From positions 1 to 24,060 of IMG/VR virus record IMGVR_UViG_3300043403_000041: a stretch of 24,060 nt of DNA. One strand, 5' to 3'. Within the stretch, counting starts at the first letter, position 1. Every line of letters begins with the position of its first letter. Both the position numbers and the translations under genes were made by a program. This document shows positions 14,929 through 23,076 of the stretch, piece by piece. The notes beneath the pieces were generated by a model. That model had not been told where the DNA came from. It ran no database searches and saw only the letters and a program-made list of their open reading frames with translations. This stretch comes from a virus.

Positions 14929-15302
14929 AACGTCGACTCGGTGACTGGCACACCGACGAAGGTGGCCTCGAAGCTTGCCGGGTTGGCCATCGACAACGAC
15001 TCTTTGGCGGTCATCAGGTAGCCCTTGCAGGTCACCTTTTTGCCGCCGCGGAAGTACACGACCTCGACCTCTTCGTTGTCGAGCAGCTTGTCGATGTACG
15101 CGAACTCGATACCGCTTCGGGGGATTGCAGACTTGATGGTCATCTTGGTCATGGCCGCGCCAGGCGAGATGCCCGCGAAGCCTTTGGCCGTGATGATCTC
15201 GCTGTTCTTCGCGTCGTGGTCGACGTCGAACGATTCGATCTCTGCCAGCGCGTTCTTGTTCAGAAACAGAGCGCCAGCGTTCTCGTAAAGTTGGTTTGCC
15301 AT
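14925..15302 (-). CDS. Tail tube protein (Mu gpM-like)
   Basis: This 125-residue protein forms the inner tail tube. It starts MANQLYENAGALFLNKNALA, then EIESFDVDHDAKNSEIITAK, the usual opening of Mu-type tube proteins in which a short strand is followed by a G..S.GA segment (FAGISPGAAM). The C-terminal strands (EEVEVVYFRGGKKVTCKGYL) end at VPVTESTL. It sits directly after the sheath, as in Mu L-M. A GAAGGGA ribosome site six bases before ATG 15302 suggests high expression, as a tube protein requires. Confidence 0.87.
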   Translation of the reverse strand: MANQLYENAGALFLNKNALAEIESFDVDHDAKNSEIITAKGFAGISPGAAMTKMTIKSAIPRSGIEFAYIDKLLDNEEVEVVYFRGGKKVTCKGYLMTAKESLSMANPASFEATFVGVPVTESTL

Positions 15303-15312
15303 GGTGTTCCCT

Positions 15313-16845
15313 TCACGCCGAAGCGCTGGACTCCTTCACAAGCAGTGCGTGCTGGTGAAGCATCACGGCCGAGTAGATCGGGTTGGAGATGTTCATCCGG
15401 CTGGTGACAGTCGGGTCCGCGCCGCACTGGATGGCGGCGATCATCGTGTCGAGCTTGCCGGGGTCGAGCCAGCCGCGATCGACGCTCGAGTTGACCTCGG
15501 ACTCGACCGCGGCCTTGACGCGGTTGGGCGTCGCGAACTCAGCGCGCGGTTGCTTGCTGGGGTTCGCCGGGTCGGTCGTGATCTTAGTCCAAGGCGACGA
15601 CGCCAGCGACGCGACGAGGTTGTCCGTGTGCGCGTCGGCGACGGTCACCACAGACGAATCGCGCACGCGGTAGTCGAAGTTCGCGCCGTTCTTGTGGTAG
15701 CTCGTGACAGACCGCACGATGTACGGCTGACCACCCTGACTCACGCCGATGGCCGTGATGCCGTTGTTGAGCATCGACTTAATCTCAGTCGTGGTCGGGA
15801 TCGCCGAGTCGTTGTAGGGCCGCTGAAGCGGGAACGCCTGGCCGGTCTTCGTGCCGAAGCTGTCGAAGTTGAAGGCCGGGTCTGAGACTTCGTTCTTGCT
15901 CATCACAGCGGCGCACGTCGCGCCAACGAGCCAGCACGGCTCGGGGTTCTCTTCGCTGTTGCAGATGCGCTCGCGAGCCTGGTTCTGGCTGAGGGCCAGC
16001 GTGGTCGCGGCCGATGGCGTGAGACACGTTCCCACAACCACCTTCTGACGGAAGCCCGTCGACGGCTCGGCGAGCGTGTTGACCTGCGCCATCAGCGCGT
16101 CGAGCGGCGCGTCGAGTTGAACGCACGGGACAATGTAGTCGTAATCGGTGCCCGCGATGGTCGCGAGAGCAGCGGTGTAGGAGATGGCACCAGCGCCGAC
16201 GACAGCGGCACCAACACCGGACGATCCGAACTGGATGTCTGACGTAGGGGAAACTGTCGTGGTGATGCCGGTTCCGATCATCTGCGCGCGAATGCGGAGG
16301 CTCAGGAACTCGGAACCCATGACGCGAGCGGTACACGTCACAACGCCGAGCGCCGACGTGGCCGTGACGGGCAGATCTGTTTGGTTGTTGATTGCCGCCG
16401 CGACAGCCGCCGCGATGACCGTTACGCTGTCACCAGACGCGACAGACGCCTCGATGGTGCGGCCTGCCAGCACGACGCGAGCAACTCCCGCTGCTGCCGC
16501 GCTGGTCACATAGGTGATGACCTCGACCGCAGCCGTACCCGTCGCCGCCGTGGGGCAGATGACGTACACCTGTGCGCTCTTGTTGAGCGACATGAAGCGC
16601 GCCGCTGCCTGGTGGGCAACCGAACCCGTGCCGCAGTAGGTGATCGCGTCGGCTTCGTCGTTCAGAGGGCCGACAACCTGCGTGTCGACAGTGATCGAAC
16701 CGGCCGAGGTCTTCGGCCCCATGATCAGGACCTTCTTCGCGGAGAAGTCGCCGCTCGATTGCCCTTGGGCGAAGCGGACCTCAGCGTAGACACCGGGGAT
16801 GGGATTGGAGGCGTCGAGCCCCGTGAGGGATAGTGCGAGAGTCAT
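15313..16845 (-). CDS. Tail sheath protein (Mu gpL-like)
   Basis: This 510-residue contractile sheath protein identifies the phage as a myovirus type. The N-terminal IPGVYAEVRFAQGQSS and KKVLIMGPKTSAGSITVDTQ are typical of Mu-like sheaths. The variable middle domain (about residues 110-200) is Ala- and Thr-rich. The C-terminal half has YDYIVPCVQLDAPLDALMAQ, then LKNGANFDYRVRDSSVV-like strands and a long helix before the end (NRVKAAVESEVNSSVDRGWL). A strong GGAGG ribosome site lies within the end of the DUF2635 gene, about nine bases before ATG 16845. The product is needed in large amounts. Confidence 0.92.
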   Translation of the reverse strand: MTLALSLTGLDASNPIPGVYAEVRFAQGQSSGDFSAKKVLIMGPKTSAGSITVDTQVVGPLNDEADAITYCGTGSVAHQAAARFMSLNKSAQVYVICPTAATGTAAVEVITYVTSAAAAGVARVVLAGRTIEASVASGDSVTVIAAAVAAAINNQTDLPVTATSALGVVTCTARVMGSEFLSLRIRAQMIGTGITTTVSPTSDIQFGSSGVGAAVVGAGAISYTAALATIAGTDYDYIVPCVQLDAPLDALMAQVNTLAEPSTGFRQKVVVGTCLTPSAATTLALSQNQARERICNSEENPEPCWLVGATCAAVMSKNEVSDPAFNFDSFGTKTGQAFPLQRPYNDSAIPTTTEIKSMLNNGITAIGVSQGGQPYIVRSVTSYHKNGANFDYRVRDSSVVTVADAHTDNLVASLASSPWTKITTDPANPSKQPRAEFATPNRVKAAVESEVNSSVDRGWLDPGKLDTMIAAIQCGADPTVTSRMNISNPIYSAVMLHQHALLVKESSASA

Positions 16846-16848
16846 CTA

Positions 16849-17103
16849 TCAGCCCTCCTTGGGCTTGGACGTTTTGGGGGCGTCGAAGGGCACGCCGAGA
16901 AGCTCCGCGGTGGCCGCGTCTGCACAGGCGAGCTCGCCCTTCTGGACACACTTGCGGTAGTGCGAGAGGGAGAGCGACGAGAGCGCTTGCACCTCGATTC
17001 CGGGCTTGCCGACGTAGCGGGAGATGCCAGCGTCGAGCGCGGCGAGATCGGGCACGTTGACGCCTTCGCAGCCGCGCAAGCGGAGCGTTTGGGGAAACTT
17101 CAT
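16849..17103 (-). CDS. DUF2635 family protein (Mu gp38-like)
   Basis: This is an 84-residue protein directly upstream of the sheath, the place of Mu gp38. The core VNVPDLAALDAGISRYVGKP followed by SLSHYRKCVQKGEL matches the DUF2635 layout of a VP/VRDP segment, a central Gly turn and a YYRR...G.L helix. A Lys/Pro-rich tail (APKTSKPKEG) follows. The start at 17103 follows a GAGGA site about ten bases away. The function of this family is not established; a link to sheath or tail terminator assembly is inferred from synteny. Confidence 0.72.
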   Translation of the reverse strand: MKFPQTLRLRGCEGVNVPDLAALDAGISRYVGKPGIEVQALSSLSLSHYRKCVQKGELACADAATAELLGVPFDAPKTSKPKEG

Positions 17104-17115
17104 TTGTGTTTTTCC

Positions 17116-17871
17116 TCAGCCCACGTCGCTGCGGGCGGTAACTGTGAAAGCTGCTGTGTCGACGCCAATGACGTCTGCGCCGTCGAGCGAATCGATGGCG
17201 GCTTGCATGTATGCGGAGGCGACGCCTTGCTCATCGTCGGCCTCTTCGCGGTACTGAACCACGACATCAGCGACGAGAGACGGGTAAGACGCAGCGCCTT
17301 CACCAGACTGGAGCACGCCGTACTCTGCGCGGTTGAACTCCACAGTGTTGACGCCCGCGTCTTCAAGCGGGTTGCCGCCGCTGTCGATTGTGGAAGCGCC
17401 GAAGTGCTCAGTTGCCAACACCAACAAGCGACGCGCCGCGGTGAGCAGGGCGAAGCCGTGCTCTGCCTGGTCCGTCGTCATCGGCGGCAGGATGTACGCG
17501 AGCTTGTAGGCTGTGGTCGTTTGCGACCATGTGCCGGTGCGGTCGCGTGCTGGCTCTTCCGTGACCGGGTAGAGCGCCAACAGAGGGAAGCGCCACGTGT
17601 GGGCCTTGAGCCACACCATCGGGTCAACGGTGGTCGTTGCCTGGACGGCGAGGCCTTGCGCTGGCCCGCCCGCTCCCATCGCCGGGAGCACAGCGGACAC
17701 GCCGTCTGCAATGCCCCAGTTCAGGACTCGCTCGAAGAACCGAAGCAGGTAGTAACAGCCGGGGTCGACGTCGCGAACGACGCTGACGCCCGTGGTCGTT
17801 TGGTCGTTGCCGGTGCCCCTGAGAGGGAACCAGACGCCGCCAATCTTGAATCTTGCGGGAGGTGCGGTCAT
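17116..17871 (-). CDS. Probable tail terminator / head-tail connector protein (Mu gp37 position)
   Basis: This 251-residue protein occupies the slot of Mu gp37, between the gp10-like protein and the DUF2635 protein. Features include FKIGGVWFPLRGTGNDQTTT, a motif WLKAHTWRFPLLALYPVTEE, then YILPPMTTDQAEHGFALLTA and an Ala-rich helix. Near the end is SYPSLVADVVVQYREEADDE. The mix of strands around a helical centre fits a tail terminator or neck protein, but no signature was recognised, so the role is from position. The start overlaps the previous stop as ATGA; the ribosome site is weak, so coupling is likely. Confidence 0.65.
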   Translation of the reverse strand: MTAPPARFKIGGVWFPLRGTGNDQTTTGVSVVRDVDPGCYYLLRFFERVLNWGIADGVSAVLPAMGAGGPAQGLAVQATTTVDPMVWLKAHTWRFPLLALYPVTEEPARDRTGTWSQTTTAYKLAYILPPMTTDQAEHGFALLTAARRLLVLATEHFGASTIDSGGNPLEDAGVNTVEFNRAEYGVLQSGEGAASYPSLVADVVVQYREEADDEQGVASAYMQAAIDSLDGADVIGVDTAAFTVTARSDVG

Positions 17872-18323
17872 CCGAGGCCAGACCGTTCAACGGCGCGACG
17901 AAGAGCGGCGTCACCGTGGTCCGCGAGGTCTTTTTGGCCCTCGCGCTGTTCGGTCGCTTCGTAGTTGAGCGCCTTCGTTCCGGGATGCCGGACACGACGC
18001 GCAAAGCGCACCGAACCGTTCTGCACGAACCGAAGGAAGCCCGACCCTTTGGCCGCGATGATGTGCGCCCGTGTGCCGTCGTTCAGGAACGCAGCAACTG
18101 GTGAGCCGCTCGTGACCGTCGACGCGTAGTCGCTGGTGACGCGCGCCGAGAAAGACTTCGCGGTCTTGCCGGTGCGGCCTTGCCAGTATGACGGCTTGGT
18201 GATGCGCGCCAACGACTCTTGAGCGGTCGCAAGCACGGCTTCGCGAGAGGCGGCAGGGATCTCCGCCTTGAGCCTGTCCACGGCCGCGGCAAGCGCGTCT
18301 GTGTTGAGATCGAAAGCGAACAT
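17868..18323 (-). CDS. HK97 gp10-like tail completion / joining protein
   Basis: This 151-residue protein is probably involved in joining tail to head. The core SGSPVAAFLNDGTRAHIIAA followed by FLRFVQNGSVRFARRVRHPG carries the typical HK97 gp10 pattern: a Y/F..y.n.GT..H.I.ak segment, then L.F...G...f...v.HPGtka. The N-terminal helix (AAAVDRLKAEIPAASREAVL) also fits. It starts at ATG 18323 with a TGATG overlap to the gp36-like gene. It ends with the ATGA overlap to the gp37-position gene, so the three form a tight translational unit. Confidence 0.8.
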   Translation of the reverse strand: MFAFDLNTDALAAAVDRLKAEIPAASREAVLATAQESLARITKPSYWQGRTGKTAKSFSARVTSDYASTVTSGSPVAAFLNDGTRAHIIAAKGSGFLRFVQNGSVRFARRVRHPGTKALNYEATEQREGQKDLADHGDAALRRAVERSGLG

Positions 18324-18781
18324 CAGAAGTCGCCCGCGTCGTCCGCGATGAACCGCGGTCGCGTGGTCACGCTGTCGTTGTCGACGGTGCCAGTTCGGAA
18401 GGCCGCGGTCACGTTGGTAGGCACAGCCGATCCATCATCAGCGCGCGCCTTCGCCTTGCCGATATCGTCGATCAGTTTCTTGGCCTCTTCGTAGCCTGCC
18501 GACGCTGGCGTCTTGCCTTCCTGAACGAACTCAGGGCGGCGACGGTACGCCATGTCTGCGCCCACTTGCACGCTCAGCACGTAGGCAAGCTCGGGCGCAT
18601 CGGCCTCGAGTGTCCAGCTGTAATACTTCCGCAGGTACGCGTTGGCGATCATGTCGCTGCGCACCTGCAAGTCGGCGACAACAGCGGCATCGGCCGTGCC
18701 GTCTCCGTCGTCGTCGCAACACTGGACGTAGGCGCGGGGGCTCATGACGAGCGAGAGTTGCGCCGGTGTCCAGTGTGCCAT
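18323..18781 (-). CDS. Head completion protein, DUF1320 (Mu gp36-like)
   Basis: This 152-residue protein matches the Mu gp36 / DUF1320 family. The start MAHWTPAQLSLVMSPRAYVQ and the phrase AVVADLQVRSDMIANAYLRK correspond to the family opening with a conserved helix after D..v..Ai..A...id.yl. The middle DAPELAYVLSVQVGADMAYR follows, then a short loop. The family is thought to be a head-tail adaptor. The Asp-rich segment CDDDGDGTAD near residue 22 could bind a metal ion but this is only by eye. It follows the 60-residue gene by three bases. Confidence 0.82.
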   Translation of the reverse strand: MAHWTPAQLSLVMSPRAYVQCCDDDGDGTADAAVVADLQVRSDMIANAYLRKYYSWTLEADAPELAYVLSVQVGADMAYRRRPEFVQEGKTPASAGYEEAKKLIDDIGKAKARADDGSAVPTNVTAAFRTGTVDNDSVTTRPRFIADDAGDF

Positions 18782-18784
18782 TTT

Positions 18785-18967
18785 TCAGAGTTCCTTGACC
18801 GCGCCAGCCGCAATCAGCTGCGCAAGCGCCACTCCACCAACATCGACACAATCGCCCGGCGCGAACACCCGGCCATCTGCGTGAATGTTGGTGAGCGCCT
18901 CGAAGACGGCCTTGGCCGCGGGCGCCTCGGAGGGCGCCTCGGCCTTGTCAGCCTTCGCCGATGCCAT
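18785..18967 (-). CDS. Small head-region protein, unknown function
   Basis: This is a 60-residue protein starting MASAKADKAEAPSEAPAAKA, a charged Ala-rich N-terminus, with a compact C-terminal domain (GRVFAPGDCVDVGGVALAQL, then IAAGAVKEL). Its ATG overlaps the major capsid stop (TGATG). The placement immediately after the capsid gene and before the gp36-like gene recalls the small Mu gene 35. Small proteins of this place and shape are common among Mu-like phages. No function is assigned. Confidence 0.65.
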   Translation of the reverse strand: MASAKADKAEAPSEAPAAKAVFEALTNIHADGRVFAPGDCVDVGGVALAQLIAAGAVKEL

Positions 18968-19923
18968 CAGCTCACCGGGGTGGTGATGAGCATACCCGCA
19001 TCAGACGCGACGGCTTTCTCGTCGATGCTGTGCGCGCACTTGAACCAGTTCGCGCCACGCGTGCCGGGTGCCATGTCGAACCAAGACGAAACTTCCATCG
19101 GCAGGAACGAGAAGCTCGAACCGAAGTGCAGGCTTCGCGGAGAGGGCGAAGACGCAACGGCAACGATCCCGAACGCCTTGGGCCACACGCGCGTCGCCGC
19201 GACAGTGGCGCCGGGGTTGGTCGAAACCTTCCACGCCTCGCCGACGACGAACTCGTCGACTTCGAGGTAGTTCGCGAAGGCCGAACGCGCCACGAACGCG
19301 CCGTTCATCGCGGTCGCGCCGCCCTTGATGCGCTCGAGCACCTCGGGGTTCTTGCGGAGTGCGATCCACGTGTCGATGTCGCAGAACGCGACGAGTTTGG
19401 TGTTCGGCGCGCGCCAGATCTGAGCCTTGTATTGGTCGATCACCGAGAGCGGCGTACCGGTCGAGGTGTCCCATCGGTCAGTGCCAGTCAGCGTGACCTT
19501 GTTGGCAGTCGCGTAGGAGCCAGCCGCCGCGACGATCGCCGCGATGCGAACTTCCTGCTCAAGCCGGAGGTTGGACACGAGGTCCATCACGACCTCTTGC
19601 TTGGCGTTGAGAGGCGCGTCAGTGGACATCTCATCGCGAACGGCGACGCTGCCCATTTGGCCGTAGTCTTCGCAGGCGAACGTCGACGTGGTCGCGTTGA
19701 CTTCGAGCTGGGCAACCGCGCCCATCGAACCGGAGATCTTCAGACCACCGGAACCGACCTGCATGCCGTTCTCACGGTTGCGGATGAAGTACTTGTCGCT
19801 CGGCTTGTCGACCGGGATCTCGGGCATCAGCTTGAGGCCGATGAGCGCGTTGTTCTCGTACGCGAGAGCGAAGTTCGAAAGCGGCCGGTCTGTGTGCAGA
19901 ACCGTATCGTTGAAGCTGGGCAT
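18967..19923 (-). CDS. Major capsid protein
   Basis: This 318-residue protein is the probable major head protein. It starts MPSFNDTVLHTDRPLSNFAL, then NALIGLKLMPEIPVDKPSDK, a common opening in HK97-fold capsid proteins of Mu-like and related phages. The middle DEMSTDAPLNAKQEVVMDLV is the probable spine-helix region. Later come TWIALRKNPEVLERIKGG and FLPMEVSSWFDMAPGTRGAN. The HK97 fold is inferred from position after protease/scaffold and decoration genes, not from a fold search. A strong AAGGGA ribosome site about nine bases before ATG 19923 is consistent with high expression. A cross-linking Lys pair cannot be judged. Confidence 0.87.
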   Translation of the reverse strand: MPSFNDTVLHTDRPLSNFALAYENNALIGLKLMPEIPVDKPSDKYFIRNRENGMQVGSGGLKISGSMGAVAQLEVNATTSTFACEDYGQMGSVAVRDEMSTDAPLNAKQEVVMDLVSNLRLEQEVRIAAIVAAAGSYATANKVTLTGTDRWDTSTGTPLSVIDQYKAQIWRAPNTKLVAFCDIDTWIALRKNPEVLERIKGGATAMNGAFVARSAFANYLEVDEFVVGEAWKVSTNPGATVAATRVWPKAFGIVAVASSPSPRSLHFGSSFSFLPMEVSSWFDMAPGTRGANWFKCAHSIDEKAVASDAGMLITTPVS

Positions 19924-19961
19924 TGCTGTTTTCCCTTTTCAGTAGTTCGGGTTGGCCCAGC

Positions 19962-20363
19962 TCAGACGACGAGCACAGGGACGTGGTTGCCGTCGACGGC
20001 GTTGCTCACGAGGAAGCGCCCAACGACGGTGCGGAAGTCAGGCGTCGCGCCAGTGTCGGTGACCTTGCCAGCGGTGCCGGTCGTCACAGCGACCTTGCCG
20101 CGCGTGACAGTGCCGTTGCCGATCATCGGGACGATCTTGGAGCCGAGCAGACGGACCTTGATCCGCTTGGTCGCGCCAGCATCAGCCGAGGCAACGGTCT
20201 CCATTGCGATGCCGATACAAAGGTTGGTGTCGCTGGTGCCGGTGACAGTGTCATCGTCGGCGCCAAAGGCGACCATTGCGTATTTGACGATTGCAACGGC
20301 AGACGTGGTTGCAAAGTTCATCTCCAGCTCTTCGCTGGTGTAAAAACGGGGTTCGACGCTCAT
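19962..20363 (-). CDS. Capsid decoration protein (DUF2190-like)
   Basis: This 133-residue protein is beta-rich and sits directly before the major capsid gene, the usual place of a decoration protein. It starts MSVEPRFYTSEELEMNFATT. The core has IGIAMETVASADAGATKRIK, then IGNGTVTRGKVAVTTGTAGK. This pattern of G.a..ta.ag.... followed by g.a.....v..G..v is typical of DUF2190-type capsid stabilising proteins. Its ATG 20363 follows an AAAGG site with about nine bases spacing and lies 12 bases after the protease stop. Absence of Cys other than one in NLCIG argues against disulphide use. Confidence 0.72.
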   Translation of the reverse strand: MSVEPRFYTSEELEMNFATTSAVAIVKYAMVAFGADDDTVTGTSDTNLCIGIAMETVASADAGATKRIKVRLLGSKIVPMIGNGTVTRGKVAVTTGTAGKVTDTGATPDFRTVVGRFLVSNAVDGNHVPVLVV

Positions 20364-20375
20364 GGTGTGAGCCTT

Positions 20376-20906
20376 TCAGGAACGAGCACAAAGCTCGGGG
20401 TTGGCAGACATCACGACGCGCATCGCGACGTGCCGGGGCTCACCCGGATTTTTCGATTGGCGCTCGTCCGTCAGCCGGTTGATCCGGTCGACGTTGGCGT
20501 CTTCGCTGGCCGACACGCGGGGCGCGTCGACAGCGGGCACAACTTGCGCGCCGATGACACCAGCGGGCATCTCAGCGACGATTGCGTCGAAGCTCTCTTC
20601 GTTGGCCGAAGCCAGCGCGAGCCACTTGTCACGCGAAGCAGGCGTAATGCCCGCCTTGTGCCCGACCAACGCGTCAACCTTCGAGGCGATGCGTGCGGCG
20701 TCGAGCGAGGCGAGCTTCGCCTTCGCTGCGTCGAGATCGACACGCGACGCGGCGAGGTCTGCGGACAGGCCAACGCTCGCGCTCTGAAGCGCTGAGATGG
20801 CCGCGGCGTGCTCGGTTGCGGCCTTGGCCAGCGCACCAGCAACGGCCGCTTCTACAGCCGCCGTGTGGTCGCCGACCGAGATGAGAACCTCGGGGGATTC
20901 ATTCAT
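20376..20906 (-). CDS. Nested in-frame scaffold protein (Mu Z / lambda Nu3 type)
   Basis: An in-frame ATG at 20906 (MNESPEVLISVGDH) would give a 176-residue protein equal to the C-terminal part of the protease. It has a strong AAGGA ribosome site about nine bases upstream, better than most starts in this window. The product is Ala-rich and helical (AAVAGALAKAATEHAAAISA, VDLDAAKAKLASLDAARIAS), as expected for scaffold. Mu genes I and Z and lambda C and Nu3 use the same nested arrangement. Its expression is inferred from the start signal and the parallel. Confidence 0.7.
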   Translation of the reverse strand: MNESPEVLISVGDHTAAVEAAVAGALAKAATEHAAAISALQSASVGLSADLAASRVDLDAAKAKLASLDAARIASKVDALVGHKAGITPASRDKWLALASANEESFDAIVAEMPAGVIGAQVVPAVDAPRVSASEDANVDRINRLTDERQSKNPGEPRHVAMRVVMSANPELCARS

Positions 20907-21716
20907 GATCTTGTTTCCTTTGGGCCGCACAGCGGCAAACGTCTGAGAACCCTTGCGGGCCTTGGAATCGAGAAGGGCCATCGCGTCGCTCATGCCGCCA
21001 ACAGCGTCGGCAAGGCGCGAGGCAACGCCCGCTTGGCCGAGGAAAACCCCGGCTTCGAGTTTGGACACGGCGTCCACCGTCAGGCCGCGAGATGCGGCGA
21101 CGAGGTCGAAGAACTGCGAGGCGAGCTCGTCGACGTCGGATTGCAACCGAGCGATTTGCTCGGCGCTCATCGGCACCGCTGGGTGGCCGTCCGCCTTGCG
21201 CGCGCCGCTCGTCACAACCGCGACGCGAACGCCTGCTTGGTCGAGCATCTTCGAGACGTCTGAGACGGTCGCGATGACGCCGACCGACCCAATCGCGCCG
21301 CTCGGAGGCAGCACAATCGCGTCTGCGACCGTCGCGAGAGCGTAGGCCGCTGAGCAGCATTGCTCATCGACGTAGGCAACGACGGGCTTACCCGCCGCGG
21401 CCTTGGCTGCGACCATCGCCTTCACGGCCTCGAAGCAACCAGCGACCATGCCGCCCGGTGAATCGATGCGAAGCAGGACGCCGTCGCTGTTGGCGAGCGC
21501 CTCACAGAAGCGCTCACAAATGGCGTCGTAGCCGTCCCACCATGTGGCCCGCTGCATGAGCGGACCAGAGATGCAAACGACGGCATAGCGGCCCTGAAGG
21601 GCGTTCCCGGTGCCATCGTTCGAAACGACGAACGCGCGGTTGATTGCGTCTGCGTCGATCGCCATGAAGCGATCGCACGTCGGCGTTTCAATCCGCTGAG
21701 TCTGTGTTGGTTGCAT
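20376..21716 (-). CDS. S49 (SppA-like) prohead protease with C-terminal scaffold domain
   Basis: This 446-residue protein is a head maturation protease fused to a scaffold. From ATG 21716 the motifs are ISGPLMQRA (about 49-57), LLRIDSPGGM (81-90) and EQCCSAAYALAT (118-129). The probable nucleophile is Ser122. The catalytic Lys is probably Lys174 in SGARKADG. The S49 family uses a Ser-Lys dyad, and the spacing of 52 residues fits. From about residue 270 the protein becomes Ala-rich helical, fitting a scaffold. The frame extends upstream with an ATG at 21785, but that part overlaps the portal by 98 bases; ATG 21716 has a GAGG site nine bases upstream and overlaps the portal end by only 29 bases. 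Confidence 0.85.
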   Translation of the reverse strand: MQPTQTQRIETPTCDRFMAIDADAINRAFVVSNDGTGNALQGRYAVVCISGPLMQRATWWDGYDAICERFCEALANSDGVLLRIDSPGGMVAGCFEAVKAMVAAKAAAGKPVVAYVDEQCCSAAYALATVADAIVLPPSGAIGSVGVIATVSDVSKMLDQAGVRVAVVTSGARKADGHPAVPMSAEQIARLQSDVDELASQFFDLVAASRGLTVDAVSKLEAGVFLGQAGVASRLADAVGGMSDAMALLDSKARKGSQTFAAVRPKGNKIMNESPEVLISVGDHTAAVEAAVAGALAKAATEHAAAISALQSASVGLSADLAASRVDLDAAKAKLASLDAARIASKVDALVGHKAGITPASRDKWLALASANEESFDAIVAEMPAGVIGAQVVPAVDAPRVSASEDANVDRINRLTDERQSKNPGEPRHVAMRVVMSANPELCARS

Positions 21717-23076
21717 CGGTCTGTACCTCGGCGGCTTCGTCGGCGGCTTCGGCGGGCGCTTCGACAGCGCCTTCGGCGGTGCCAACGGCTGCGCCTTCGG
21801 CCTCGCCCGAGGCTTGCGCCTCTGCGGCGTCTTCGATGGCGTCTGAGCCCAACGTGGGCTCGTCGCCGATGGGCTTTGGAATGCCCGTCGTCTCGTAGAC
21901 GTAGGCGGTCGGAATCTTGAGGTCGGCCAGCTTCAGCTTCCCGATTGCATCGGCGAAGGAGTTGAGGTCGCTCGGGTCTTCAACGTCGAAGCCGAAGAAC
22001 GACGCGGCCGCTTTGGGCCCGAAGTTCATTGCGACCAGCGGCACGAAGAGTTGCTCGCGGATGGTCTCGCCAAGCGCTTCGTCGTCGGCCTTGAGAATGT
22101 CTTTTCGGACAAGGTCGCGAACGTCTCCGTTGCCACCCAACCCGCCCGACACCTTGCTGATGGTCTGGCGCTGCCCGATGACCGCAAGGGCCATCCACTC
22201 GGCGGCTTTCTCGATGATGGTGTCGGCTGGCGATGCGCCACCCTTGCCACCAGCGGGCCACTCGGTCTTGAGCTGTGCGCCTTTGGGGAAGATGGCGTAG
22301 CCGCTCGACGACATCGCATCGAGCGCGGCCTTGACCTGCTCGTCGGTGTCGCTCTGGTACGTCTCAGGGTCGTACTCAACGTGTCGGTTGGGCTTGCCGA
22401 ACAGCTCGGCAAACATCATCCAGTCACGCCAGGCCCAAGTCCCGAAGGCGCTGTACCAAATCAGACAGCGGCCAAGACCTTCGCGGGCGAGCTGGTCACC
22501 GTTGACGCGCGGCTTGTGGCAGAGAAACCGGCCAGGGTATTGCCGGATGACATCGGCGCGCGGGATGCGCACGCCGTCGTCGTAAAGTGTGAGGTCTTGC
22601 GTCTCTTCGACGAACCACCGGCGACCTTGAATCGCGGTGAACTCGACGGGGACGACCTTGCCATCCGAGCGCTTCTTCCACGTCGTTTCCACGACGGAGA
22701 AGCCCTTGTAGTTTGCGTCGAGTAGATGGCTCAGCGCGCGGTTGAAACCGCAGGCACCGGCCAGCGCGTCTTTGCAGAAGGCAGCGATCTTCTCGTCGCG
22801 CTTCTTGGACTCTTTGAGCCCCGCAGCGACGAAGGGTGCCACGTCCCAACCTCGAGACAGAAGGGCCGTCTCGCGTGTCTGTAGCAGGCTGTGGAGCGCC
22901 GCATCCTTCTGGCGTACCTCGTTGAGCAGATCGTGCCATTGGGCGACGTAGCCGGTGTCAGCCATCGACATGATCGATGCGATGCGGCGCGGCGTGAGAG
23001 CCGAGCCAACACGCGCAACGTACATGTCGCGCGCGGGACTCGGCCCTGCCGGTGAGGGGCCAGAGAGGCGCGGCAT
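21688..23076 (-). CDS. Portal protein, DUF935 (Mu gp29-like)
   Basis: This 462-residue protein is the probable portal through which DNA enters the head. The opening of the DUF935 domain is clear at residues 27-78: ALTPRRIASIMSMADTGYVA, then QKDAALHSLLQTRETALLSR and GWDVAPF. The middle has DWMMFAELFGKPNRHVEYDP, a Mu gp29 hallmark, and DDEALGETIREQLFVPLVAM. The last 50 residues are acidic Ala/Glu low-complexity (EAQASGEAEGAAVGTAEGAV). The start at 23076 (MPRLSG) lies eight bases after an in-frame TAG; ATG 23025 (MYVARVG) is possible. It overlaps the end of the upstream gene by 119 bases, discussed there. No gpF-like (Mu gp30) gene lies between this gene and the protease. Confidence 0.9.
   Translation of the reverse strand: MPRLSGPSPAGPSPARDMYVARVGSALTPRRIASIMSMADTGYVAQWHDLLNEVRQKDAALHSLLQTRETALLSRGWDVAPFVAAGLKESKKRDEKIAAFCKDALAGACGFNRALSHLLDANYKGFSVVETTWKKRSDGKVVPVEFTAIQGRRWFVEETQDLTLYDDGVRIPRADVIRQYPGRFLCHKPRVNGDQLAREGLGRCLIWYSAFGTWAWRDWMMFAELFGKPNRHVEYDPETYQSDTDEQVKAALDAMSSSGYAIFPKGAQLKTEWPAGGKGGASPADTIIEKAAEWMALAVIGQRQTISKVSGGLGGNGDVRDLVRKDILKADDEALGETIREQLFVPLVAMNFGPKAAASFFGFDVEDPSDLNSFADAIGKLKLADLKIPTAYVYETTGIPKPIGDEPTLGSDAIEDAAEAQASGEAEGAAVGTAEGAVEAPAEAADEAAEVQTDATNTDSAD

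Noticed and set aside
21717-21785. Extra N-terminal 23 residues of the protease
   Set aside because: This stretch is Lys/Pro/Arg-rich and overlaps the acidic portal tail; the start at 21716 has a better ribosome site.
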